Below are positions 5,497-12,551 of a DNA stretch of 12,551 bases, in pieces. A program made the position numbers and the translations under genes. The notes under the pieces are model-generated. The model had not been told where the DNA came from. It saw only the letters and a program-made list of their open reading frames with translations, and made no database searches. The stretch's first letter is position 1. Every line of letters begins with the position of its first letter. The stretch is from an uncultured Pseudomonadota bacterium (GTDB lineage Bacteria > Pseudomonadota > Alphaproteobacteria > RF32 > CAG-239): the NCBI GenBank assembly GCA_902795745.1, contig CADBMG010000051.1, positions 1 to 12,551 of the forward strand, written 5' to 3'.

Positions 5497-7679
5497 TAAA
5501 AACTTCCTTGAAAATAGTTACCGACAGTTTTTTGAATATTTAAATATTTTGCCATCATTTCCTTCTCATACTGGCGAGAATCTATGCGTTCCATTAACAA
5601 TTTCTTATCGACATCACTCATTTCTGCGGCATTTTCATCAGCATCAAAAAGCAAATATTGTTGACGACCGTTATCCATTTTCAATTCAACTACTTTGCGA
5701 CCGTTCCGATCATATTCGCGATAATCGTGACCATTCCAAATGCCGTTGCGATATAGTTTTTCCTGATAGAGCTGACCATCTTCATAATAAGTCTTGCGCC
5801 AACCTTCCGGTTTGTTTGCTTTAAACGATTGCTCAAAAAGTTTTTTGCCGCTCGGATAATAACCAAATGCCATTCCTTCTGCCATACCTTTATTGTATGG
5901 AATTGTGGTGGAAACATTACCGTTTTCATCATAAAATTTTACAACTCCATTGAGCAAATCATTACTATAAAATGCTTCTATAAGAGGATGCCCGCTTAAA
6001 TCGTAAGCCATATATTTTCCCTCTAATTTGCCATTTCGTACATCCTGAATTTCATCAACCTGATTTATTCCGTCATAATAAGTACGAATTGTCCCATCAA
6101 GAACTCCGTTACGATACGGTAGTTCTCGGTTTTTACTACCATCTTCATTATAAACAACTAAAATTCCGCTCATTTTATCGGTAATCAAAGTGCCGTTTTC
6201 GCTGAACTGTATTTGCCCGTTTTGGCTCTCACCGGTAAATGAAGTAAGTTTGTATTTCGGGTTACCGTTATCGTAATAACCGGTACCGCTACCTTGAAAT
6301 ACACCATCCTTAAAATCAAGTGAAGATACCAAATTGCCGAAACGATCACGGCTTTGCACCTGTCCGGAAATTTTACCATCGTCATAAGGAACAATTTCTT
6401 TAACCGTTTTTCCGTCATCTCCGAACTTTATTAATGCTCCGTCAGCCTGTCCGTTTTTAAATGTTATTTGCTTAATGCGCTTACCTTTCTCATCATAAAA
6501 AGTTGCCAAACCTTCAGTCAAACCGTTAACATACGGAACTTCCGCCGCTATATTACCGTTTTTGTGATATTCAATATATTTACCAACCAATTGTCCATTC
6601 TTATATGATGCTTCACTTTTTTTGTTACCGTCTTCGTAATAAAAAATTTCGCTACCGTTCTTTTCTCCGTTTTTGAATTGTGTTTGCGCCTGTAATTTTG
6701 AATTGGTAAAATACATCTCCGCATCACCGTTTAGAACACCTTCGACATAAGGTAATTTAGCATAAACTTTCCCCTCTTCATTATAAACAATCAACATACC
6801 GTTCAGGCGATCATCTTTATATTCAGCCTCAACAATTTTAGTCCCATCAAGTTTATATTTTTTATAAGGACCATTGCGCAAATTATCATGAAACGTGACC
6901 AATTCCCGCAACTGCTTATTGCTGTAATAAGTCTTTGTTTCGCCTTCCAACATATCGTCCTTGTAATTAATTTCTGCCTGAACCGTCCCGTTTTTGAAAT
7001 AGTTAATTTGCTTTCCCTCATACATTCCATTAACATAATTACTTACTTCACGCAATTCTCCTGTCTCATAATAGACCTGCTCCAAGCCTTCCGACTTATT
7101 ATTAACAACCGATGTTTCCGAACGTAATGCTCCGTTTTCATAATATTCGATAACTTTACCATTCATCGCTCCGTTATCATCAAAATCCATCGTATAGCGC
7201 ACTTGTCCGTTCGGGTAATAACCGAGCTCCTGCCCAACTTGTACTCCGTCCTTAAACTGCGCAGTACTAAGCAATTTGCTGTTTTCATCAAAGGCCTTAG
7301 CTTCGCCGTTTAGTTCACCGTTCTTATAACTCAGAACCTTATCCAAACGTCCATCCTTATCATAAACTTTAAGTTTGCCGTTGAGTTTATCGTCAACATA
7401 ATCTTCTTCGGTTTTTACAGCTCCGTTACTGTAATAAGTGACCATCATACCATTACGGGAATTATTAACATATGGAGTTTCTGTACGCACTTTACCGTTT
7501 TCATAATAAGTACGTTCAATACCGTCCTGACGTTTTACAGCCATAAATGTATCTGAGCTTAAAGAAGGTTTTTCGTATAAAGAACCGCCGCCTAAAACCG
7601 GAAACCAATTGAACTTGATTCCCAATACGATTAAAACTGCCAAAATGACTAATATTATCAGACGATTTTTATTTTTCAT
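5496..7679 (-). CDS. Membrane-anchored MORN-type (YwqK-like) repeat protein
   Basis: I chose the ATG at 7679 because AAAGGAG lies six bases upstream; the frame is open further, to an ATG at 7706. The resulting 727-residue protein starts with MKNKNR, then one hydrophobic segment (about residues 6-26) that should act as an uncleaved anchor. The positive residues before it predict a cytoplasmic N-terminus and a periplasmic body. From about residue 48 to 679 it consists of roughly 26 repeats of 23-25 residues of the MORN_2 type found in YwqK-like proteins, with the pattern NG-x-x-x-G-x-x-x-x-Y-Y-x-(D/N)-G-x-x-x-x-E-x-x-Y. A charged tail of about 48 residues follows. Databases often label such repeats antitoxin, but no toxin gene is adjacent and that role is not supported here. 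A surface or periplasmic scaffold is more likely, by inference. It overlaps slyX by one base. Confidence 0.88.
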   Translation of the reverse strand: MKNKNRLIILVILAVLIVLGIKFNWFPVLGGGSLYEKPSLSSDTFMAVKRQDGIERTYYENGKVRTETPYVNNSRNGMMVTYYSNGAVKTEEDYVDDKLNGKLKVYDKDGRLDKVLSYKNGELNGEAKAFDENSKLLSTAQFKDGVQVGQELGYYPNGQVRYTMDFDDNGAMNGKVIEYYENGALRSETSVVNNKSEGLEQVYYETGELREVSNYVNGMYEGKQINYFKNGTVQAEINYKDDMLEGETKTYYSNKQLRELVTFHDNLRNGPYKKYKLDGTKIVEAEYKDDRLNGMLIVYNEEGKVYAKLPYVEGVLNGDAEMYFTNSKLQAQTQFKNGEKNGSEIFYYEDGNKKSEASYKNGQLVGKYIEYHKNGNIAAEVPYVNGLTEGLATFYDEKGKRIKQITFKNGQADGALIKFGDDGKTVKEIVPYDDGKISGQVQSRDRFGNLVSSLDFKDGVFQGSGTGYYDNGNPKYKLTSFTGESQNGQIQFSENGTLITDKMSGILVVYNEDGSKNRELPYRNGVLDGTIRTYYDGINQVDEIQDVRNGKLEGKYMAYDLSGHPLIEAFYSNDLLNGVVKFYDENGNVSTTIPYNKGMAEGMAFGYYPSGKKLFEQSFKANKPEGWRKTYYEDGQLYQEKLYRNGIWNGHDYREYDRNGRKVVELKMDNGRQQYLLFDADENAAEMSDVDKKLLMERIDSRQYEKEMMAKYLNIQKTVGNYFQGSF
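5643..7535 (-). repeat. Array of about 26 MORN-type protein repeats
   Basis: The coding sequence repeats with a period of about 72 bases (24 residues) throughout this span. On the plus strand this shows as recurring tracts such as ccgttt and tcataataa, the complements of the NG and YY(E/D) codons. Copies are diverged in DNA sequence. A few units are shortened or lengthened by one to five residues, for example the short unit at about 6154-6210. Confidence 0.85.
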
Positions 7680-7685
7680 AAGCAT

Positions 7686-7692
7686 CTCCTTT
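7686..7692 (-). promoter_or_regulatory. Ribosome binding site deciding the MORN protein start
   Basis: AAAGGAG is six bases before the ATG at 7679. It touches the in-frame ATG at 7685 directly and lies inside the reading frame begun at 7706, so 7679 is the best start. Confidence 0.75.
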
Positions 7693-7757
7693 ATGCACAA
7701 CAACAAATCTTATTACATAGCTATCACGAAATTTCCACATCTTCAAGAGATATCAAG

Positions 7758-7771
7758 ATTTGCGCGCAAAT
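7758..7771. repeat. 14-base perfect palindrome in the gap upstream of the MORN gene
   Basis: ATTTGCGCGCAAAT is a perfect 14-base palindrome in the 103-base spacer (7680-7782). It is the most GC-rich point of an AT-rich spacer. A second inverted repeat, TTAGCA (7775-7780) and TGCTAA (7792-7797) with an 11-base loop, straddles the stop codon of the upstream gene. The first could be an operator or a hairpin; the second could be a weak attenuator, but no T-tract follows it. Confidence 0.35.
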
Positions 7772-7782
7772 ATTTTAGCAAA

Positions 7783-9081
7783 TTAAAATTCTGCTAACAA
7801 TATCTCCAAGCTCTCACTTATATCTTGCCGTGCGATAATATGATCGGCAGCAGCTTCTTCCAATGGGCTTAAGGGTAATCCAAAACCAAACTTAGCCATG
7901 TAGCGAGAACTTGATGTGGCATAATCTTTCGCTTTATCTGACATTCCCTGATTTTTACAGTATTCTACCAAACCTTGTTTTGCCAAAGCTATTTGCTCTT
8001 TGAACAAATACGGATCATCGGCCAATTCCATAACCGAACGATATGCAAATGATGCTTTTTCGTCACTTCCCTGCTGAGAATAGCTTTGTCCGAGCATACA
8101 CCAAGCATTAACGCTCTCAGGAGCCAGCTCGGTAGCAAAGATATACGATTTCTGCGCCAACTCGGCATCGTCAAAAGCAGCAAATGCGCCGGTCAAACAA
8201 GCATATCCTGCTGCCTGCGACAACAGCACTTGCCTGGTTATTCCTTCTTGTTGCATTGCATCTTCAACATATTTTGCGGTCAGAGTTTGCAACAACTCCA
8301 AACAAAGTGAATTATCTCCTTTTTCGCATAAATTGTGTAATGCCTCAGAAGGAGAAGGCTTAGTTTTAGCAGAGGGCAAACTGGAAAAAACACCGGAAGA
8401 AGCCAAGCCCGCAAAATTACGTATTGTACGAATATTCTGCAAAATGACGTTTTGTGATAATTTAGGATTTATACGCAATGATAAAACTTGGGCTATTTTA
8501 GCCTCGGAAACTTGCCGTGCCATCATTTTTACAATCAAAGATATTTGTTCCCGAATGTATCTCTTTTGCTCAGGGATACCTTTATTGTTTTGTTTATTTT
8601 GCCAAACTTCAAAACTTTTTTGCTCTTTTTCGGCATGACTCTGCATCATCTGTTTTAAGCGTTCATAATCTTCATGAAGACCTAAAAAATCGTCAGATGA
8701 AACAGAAGCCTCAATGAGATTGAGGGATAGCTCTTTTTCGGCTTCTAACTCAACAAATGTTTCATCATTTGCTTCTTGTTCTTTTTGGGGAATACTGAAA
8801 ATTTCAAAAAGAGATTTAATGTGAATTATTACAATTAAAAGTATCAATAATGCAAATAATCCAATCAGAAAAATGCCTTCCAAACCAAATTGTTCTTCAA
8901 TCGCCGAATACATTCGTTCACATCTTAATGACAAGGAATGGTATAAATCGCCGTATTTTAGTGCGAAATAAAGACGTATTGTTTCGTACCGGCTCAATAA
9001 CGCAGAAAACAGATTATCTAAATCTGAGCCATTGGGAATTTTCCACTCCAAAATATAAAAAAATACCTTTAAAGTTTGCAT
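7783..9081 (-). CDS. Membrane protein with TPR-like C-terminal region
   Basis: I do not recognise this protein. The ATG at 9081 gives 432 residues. A TTG eleven codons upstream (9114) is open but has no ribosome binding site, whereas AAAGGAA and GGCGG precede 9081. There is one strong hydrophobic segment at about residues 69-88 (GIFLIGLFALLILLIVIIHI). An acidic, Glu/Gln-rich linker follows (about 90-170), partly likely coiled coil. A helical stretch comes next, and then a TPR-like region at about 290-380 in which AQKSYIFATELAPESVNAWC and the following LGQSYSQQGSDEKASFAY form at least one good tetratricopeptide pair. It lies 64 bases after another membrane-anchored TPR gene, so the two probably work together as a scaffold at the inner membrane. 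The substrate or partner is unknown. Confidence 0.75.
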   Translation of the reverse strand: MQTLKVFFYILEWKIPNGSDLDNLFSALLSRYETIRLYFALKYGDLYHSLSLRCERMYSAIEEQFGLEGIFLIGLFALLILLIVIIHIKSLFEIFSIPQKEQEANDETFVELEAEKELSLNLIEASVSSDDFLGLHEDYERLKQMMQSHAEKEQKSFEVWQNKQNNKGIPEQKRYIREQISLIVKMMARQVSEAKIAQVLSLRINPKLSQNVILQNIRTIRNFAGLASSGVFSSLPSAKTKPSPSEALHNLCEKGDNSLCLELLQTLTAKYVEDAMQQEGITRQVLLSQAAGYACLTGAFAAFDDAELAQKSYIFATELAPESVNAWCMLGQSYSQQGSDEKASFAYRSVMELADDPYLFKEQIALAKQGLVEYCKNQGMSDKAKDYATSSSRYMAKFGFGLPLSPLEEAAADHIIARQDISESLEILLAEF

Positions 9082-9145
9082 TAATCCGCCGTTCCTTTTA
9101 TTTTTCCGCTTCAATATACATAAAAAGTATTGCCATGTAAATACC

Positions 9146-10609
9146 TTATATCATCATTTTATTCTTAATAAGTTCAATAAGTTCGACATTATCGCTCTTT
9201 TGAGCATATTCCATTGCCAAACGGGCATCAGCAGTAGCCGCATCATAGTTTTCCAATTTATGCTCAACGCGTGAAAGATTAAGATAATCGACAGCCACTC
9301 CGTCATTGCGATTATGTTTAAGTTCCAATTGCAAAGATTGCTCAAACATTTCTTTTGCTAATGTATATTTTTCTGTTTCCATGTATATAAGACCTAAAAG
9401 GCTATAAACATCGGCAACATGAAAACTATGAAGATACTTTTGGGAAATTTGCAAAATTTCATGCAATATATTCTCGGCTTTTTCATATTTTTGTTTGCGA
9501 AAATAGATACAGGCAATCAAATAAAAACATTCACAGCAGGCCGAAAAATTTTTGACTTTTTTATATTCATCAGATGCTTTTATCAATTGCTTTGTTGCGG
9601 CTATGTAATGCTGTTGTTCGTAAGATATCTGTCCTAATAGCTGTAAGCTGAAACCAACACCGTTCGCATTTTGATATTGTTTAAAAAACGGCAAAGACCG
9701 TGACAATTTCTTACGAGCAGACGAATACTGTTTTCGCACTATTTCGAGCAATGCATATTGATTAAGTATCTCATTTTTTATTCGCTCATTTTGAGTGGTA
9801 TTAATGGCAGATTGATAATATTGTTGAGCTTCATCATAGCGACCTTCCGAAAGCATTTGCACCCCTTTGGCGGCAATTACTTGTGCCAATTGTCCCGACA
9901 AGTTTTGTTTATCAAAAATATATTGTGCTGCTTCTAACATAGAAAAAGACAAATCGTACATACAGCAAAATCTGTAAATATCTGCCAACCGTAGATAGCA
10001 TTGAGCTTCCTCGTACAAATAATTATGATACCGAAACTTTTTGAGAGCTTTTTCCGTATTGCTTGCTGCCTGACGTAAATCAGCATTCTGCAAATGAAAA
10101 AATGCTTGTGCAAACAATTCGTATGCCTTGATAATTCCGTTACGATTTTGTGATAAATTACAATTATCACCGTCAGCTTGACAAACCCAAACACTCTGCG
10201 CCAACAATCGCAATAAAGCTTGATTATCTTTCGCATGAAGTAGTTTTTTATCCTTATATATTTTGCGATATGCCTGCAATGGATTTTCATGAGCCAGAAG
10301 AAGTAAAGACATCAATCGGTAATGCGCGGACAATTCTTTTGCTGCCGCATTAACACGTCCTCCCACCAGTTGTGCCAATGCCCTTTTGGCTTTTTTAGTA
10401 TGTTTTTTATATAGTAAATTTACGCACTGATTAATGACATATGAAGCATAGAACTGAGGTTCCAGACTTTTTTGTTGACGACGTAAAATATTAAAGAGAG
10501 CCATTTTTTGTAAATAACGCAAACGCCATGTATATCGGCACCATACAATCGGTAGAATCATCACCGTTAAAACAATAATCGTAAATAAAATATATTCAAA
10601 AATATTCAT
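9146..10609 (-). CDS. N-terminally membrane-anchored TPR protein
   Basis: This 487-residue protein has an N-terminal hydrophobic helix (about residues 7-24) followed at once by an Arg/Lys-rich stretch (RYTWRLRYLQK). This predicts an external N-terminus and a cytoplasmic body. From about residue 160 to 470 it is a chain of roughly eight helical-hairpin repeats close to 40 residues each. Clear units lie around 200-232 (CYLRLADIYRFCCMYDLSFS), 360-390 (LIACIYFRKQKYEKAENI) and 399-430 (VYSLLGLIYMETEKYTLAKE), with the Gly/Ala-Tyr-Ala spacing typical of tetratricopeptide repeats. Such arrays bind other proteins. The gene is the first of the minus-strand series and is transcribed away from the Lon-family gene. 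The specific function cannot be read from the sequence. The start has only a weak AAAG upstream. Confidence 0.78.
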   Translation of the reverse strand: MNIFEYILFTIIVLTVMILPIVWCRYTWRLRYLQKMALFNILRRQQKSLEPQFYASYVINQCVNLLYKKHTKKAKRALAQLVGGRVNAAAKELSAHYRLMSLLLLAHENPLQAYRKIYKDKKLLHAKDNQALLRLLAQSVWVCQADGDNCNLSQNRNGIIKAYELFAQAFFHLQNADLRQAASNTEKALKKFRYHNYLYEEAQCYLRLADIYRFCCMYDLSFSMLEAAQYIFDKQNLSGQLAQVIAAKGVQMLSEGRYDEAQQYYQSAINTTQNERIKNEILNQYALLEIVRKQYSSARKKLSRSLPFFKQYQNANGVGFSLQLLGQISYEQQHYIAATKQLIKASDEYKKVKNFSACCECFYLIACIYFRKQKYEKAENILHEILQISQKYLHSFHVADVYSLLGLIYMETEKYTLAKEMFEQSLQLELKHNRNDGVAVDYLNLSRVEHKLENYDAATADARLAMEYAQKSDNVELIELIKNKMMI

Positions 10610-10663
10610 GGGTCTTTACATTATGTTAGCTTTTGGTTATTAATATTCACATCAGATTATTAA

Positions 10664-10669
10664 ATTATA
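10664..10669 (-). promoter_or_regulatory. Possible -10 element for the minus-strand gene series
   Basis: Read on the minus strand this is a perfect TATAAT, 54 bases before the ATG at 10609. No convincing -35 lies 16-18 bases further upstream, so the call is tentative. The spacer 10610-10684 is the only obvious intergenic region before the whole minus-strand series. Confidence 0.35.
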
Positions 10670-10670
10670 T

Positions 10671-10674
10671 AGGA
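10671..10674 (+). promoter_or_regulatory. Ribosome binding site of the Lon-family gene
   Basis: AGGA ends ten bases before the ATG at 10685, a slightly long but workable spacing. TTGGTT at 10633-10638 with AT-rich sequence 17-18 bases later could supply the promoter, though no hexamer there is close to consensus. Confidence 0.4.
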
Positions 10675-10684
10675 TTTTTTCAAA

Positions 10685-12551
10685 ATGGCTATTACTAAAT
10701 TGACTTCTAACCAACTTTATCGCAAATGTGATGCTTCTAAGTTCGATTTTAACAGCACTGCAGATTTGGAAGAGCGGCTCTCCGCATTAGGACAAGATAG
10801 AGCAATCAGTGCGGTAGAATTGGGTATCCATATCAAATCACGTGGCTACAATTTGTTCTGCTTAGGTCCGGAAGGCACCGGTAAAACAAGCTTGGTGCAA
10901 CGAGTGTTGGAAAGAGAAGCCCTAAAACGCAAAACTCCCGATGATTGGGCATATGTATACAATTTTGAAGAACCGTATAAACCGATTGCCATCAGCTTTC
11001 CGGCAGGCACCGCTTGTGACTTTGCCAAAGATATTGATGAGCTGATTTTAGAATTATCTACTACCCTTCCGGCATTGGTCGAATCGGATGAATATAAGGC
11101 AGCACTGAGCATTATCCGCCAAAAATATAAATCCAAAAAAGAGGAATATATCAACGTTTTGCAGCGCAAAGCCAAAGGAAAACGTGTTTCTTTATTGCAT
11201 ATGCAAATGGGTTTGGTGGTTGCACCGATGAAAGATGGCGAAGTTTTAAGTCCGGACGCATTTGATGAATTGCCGGATGATGAAAAGCAACTGATTATGG
11301 ATGATCTTAATGTTATGCAGGAAGAAATTGAGAATGCTACGCAAAGCCTGCCGCATTGGGAAGAAAAGCAAAAACGCGAAATAGATGTTTTGCGCGAGAA
11401 ATTTGTAAAAGCGGCTGTCAAAGAGCCGATTGATCGCTTAAAAGATAAATATCGCAAGCTTTCGCAGGCTACTCGCTTTTTGCGGGCAATTCAGAAAAAT
11501 ATTGTTGAAAACATTGATGAGTATGTGCCTGAAAATAAAACTCCAACAGCCGGCAACGATGAAGATCCGTTGCAAGCATTATTGAGCAAAATGAAACAGC
11601 CGGAAGAAGATAAGTTTTCAAAACTGAAAGTTAACGTTATTGTCAAAAATAAGCCGGATTCCGGCGCACCGATTGTTACCTTAGACCATCCGACACAAGG
11701 AAATTTAGTGGGCAAGGTGGAAAGAATCCAACAATACGGCGCATTATTAACCGATTTCACCTTGATTAAAGGCGGTGCTTTGCATCGCGCCAATGGTGGT
11801 TTTTTATTGCTTGATGCCCGTAAAGTTTTGGAGCAACCTTTTGCTTGGGACTCCTTAAAACGCGCCATCGCTTCCAAATGCATCAAAATTGAAGCACCAA
11901 GTGAAGAAACCAGTTTTACTACAATTTCACTTGATCCCCAACCAATTCCGCTTGATGTAAAAGTTGTCCTGACCGGCGATTTTGAAATTTACGATTTATT
12001 GTGCGAACGTGATCCTGACTTCCGCGACTTTTTCAAAGTTGAAGCCGATTTCGGAATAATTATGGACCGTAACGATGAAAATGAGGCTGAGTATGCCAAA
12101 CTTATCGGTTCAATTTCTAAGAAAAAGGGACTGCGTTCACTTAACCGCCAAGCTGTGGCTCGTGTAATAGAGTTTGCTTCTCGCTTGGCCGGAAGTTCAC
12201 ATAAGCTGACAGCTCATATATCATCTATTGGGGATTTATTGCGTGAAGCCGATTACTGGGCACGTCAATCCAACTCAAAACAAATCGGTAAAAACCATAT
12301 TGATCAGGCAATTGATGCCCAAATATACCGTTCTAACCGCATCAAAAATGAGATGTTGGAACAAATTGACAAAGGTACGATTTTGATGGATGTGGAAGGT
12401 GAACGCGTGGGACAGATAAACGGCTTAGTGGTTTATGATTTTTCAAGTTATTCTTTCGGTAAACCGGCTCGTATTACTACGCAGGTTCGTATCGGCAAAG
12501 GTGACTTTGTGGACATTGAGCGCGAAATTGACATGAGCGGACCTATTCACA
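10685..12551 (+). CDS. Lon-family AAA+ ATP-dependent protease, 3' end outside the window
   Basis: The frame is open for 622 codons from the ATG at 10685 to the window edge. The protein resembles the Lon-related AAA_32 family (YcbZ/LonB-like), not classical LonA: it lacks the LonA N-terminal domain and starts almost directly with the ATPase. Walker A is GPEGTGKT (61-68). A long helical, charged insertion (roughly 130-290) follows, as is usual for this family. The Walker B-like block ANGGFLLLD (369-377) and the arginine-containing RDPDFRDFF (about 442-450) complete the ATPase. The lid region leads into DIEREIDMSGPIH, the conserved entry to the Lon proteolytic domain. The catalytic Ser-Lys pair lies beyond the edge and cannot be checked. 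The role is probably ATP-dependent degradation of damaged or regulatory proteins in the cytoplasm. Confidence 0.93.
   Translation, partial: MAITKLTSNQLYRKCDASKFDFNSTADLEERLSALGQDRAISAVELGIHIKSRGYNLFCLGPEGTGKTSLVQRVLEREALKRKTPDDWAYVYNFEEPYKPIAISFPAGTACDFAKDIDELILELSTTLPALVESDEYKAALSIIRQKYKSKKEEYINVLQRKAKGKRVSLLHMQMGLVVAPMKDGEVLSPDAFDELPDDEKQLIMDDLNVMQEEIENATQSLPHWEEKQKREIDVLREKFVKAAVKEPIDRLKDKYRKLSQATRFLRAIQKNIVENIDEYVPENKTPTAGNDEDPLQALLSKMKQPEEDKFSKLKVNVIVKNKPDSGAPIVTLDHPTQGNLVGKVERIQQYGALLTDFTLIKGGALHRANGGFLLLDARKVLEQPFAWDSLKRAIASKCIKIEAPSEETSFTTISLDPQPIPLDVKVVLTGDFEIYDLLCERDPDFRDFFKVEADFGIIMDRNDENEAEYAKLIGSISKKKGLRSLNRQAVARVIEFASRLAGSSHKLTAHISSIGDLLREADYWARQSNSKQIGKNHIDQAIDAQIYRSNRIKNEMLEQIDKGTILMDVEGERVGQINGLVVYDFSSYSFGKPARITTQVRIGKGDFVDIEREIDMSGPIH

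Noticed and set aside
5643..7535. Regular 72-base periodicity that might suggest a CRISPR or satellite array
   Set aside because: The period is exactly explained by 24-residue protein repeats in one open frame. Copies are diverged and there are no identical repeats separated by unique spacers.
5496..7679. Possible toxin-antitoxin module, because YwqK-like repeats are often annotated as antitoxin
   Set aside because: Neighbours are slyX and a TPR membrane protein; no small toxin-like gene is present, and the protein is far longer than a typical antitoxin.
9082..9114. TTG start at 9114 for the second TPR-like protein
   Set aside because: No ribosome binding site precedes it, whereas the ATG at 9081 has AAAGGAA and GGCGG upstream.
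10846..11457. 203-codon open frame on the minus strand
   Set aside because: It lies opposite the Lon-family gene, whose frame carries clear ATPase motifs. The minus-strand translation is Ser/Cys-rich low-complexity sequence with no family resemblance.
11491..11886. 131-codon open frame on the minus strand
   Set aside because: It is antisense to the Lon-family coding sequence, including its Walker B region, with no ribosome binding site or recognisable domain.

Overview
The window is AT-rich and very gene-dense. It looks like the chromosome of a Gram-negative bacterium, most probably an AT-rich proteobacterium. The signs are a SlyX homologue with the family's PPPHY tail, a full-length hexosamine-phosphate deaminase homologue very close to the E. 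coli NagB pattern, a SUF iron-sulfur system, and small membrane-anchored TPR proteins. An uncultured host-associated alphaproteobacterium would fit, but that placement is an inference. No tRNA, rRNA, CRISPR array, insertion sequence or phage gene is visible.

Layout from left to right. Positions 1-127 are an edge region with a weak promoter candidate. One plus-strand gene (128-997) encodes an unrecognised 289-residue protein built from about six degenerate helical repeats. It converges on a long minus-strand series, and both last genes share one palindromic terminator (982-1008). Read in its own direction, from 10609 down to 994, the minus series is: a membrane-anchored TPR protein, a second membrane TPR-like protein, a 727-residue membrane-anchored protein made almost entirely of MORN-type (YwqK-like) repeats, slyX, a nagB homologue, sufB, sufC and sufD. 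From the MORN protein to sufD the genes overlap or are 2-12 bases apart, so they are probably one transcription unit. The two TPR genes upstream are less tightly linked, with gaps of 64 and 103 bases. A 75-base divergent spacer separates this series from a plus-strand gene for a Lon-family AAA+ protease (10685 to the window edge), cut off before its proteolytic active site.

SufB, SufC and SufD together make the iron-sulfur scaffold and ATPase complex. The cysteine desulfurase (SufS), sulfur carrier (SufE/SufU), A-type carrier and IscR-type regulator normally linked to it are not in this window. The two TPR proteins and the MORN protein look like an envelope-associated scaffold module of unknown function.

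Two points stand out. The NagB homologue aligns without gaps to my recollection of E. coli NagB and keeps nearly every known active-site and allosteric residue, but has glycine in place of the catalytic Asp72. SufD carries an unusual cluster of five cysteines and three histidines in its N-terminal region. I saw no clear case for a wholly new defence or mobile system here.
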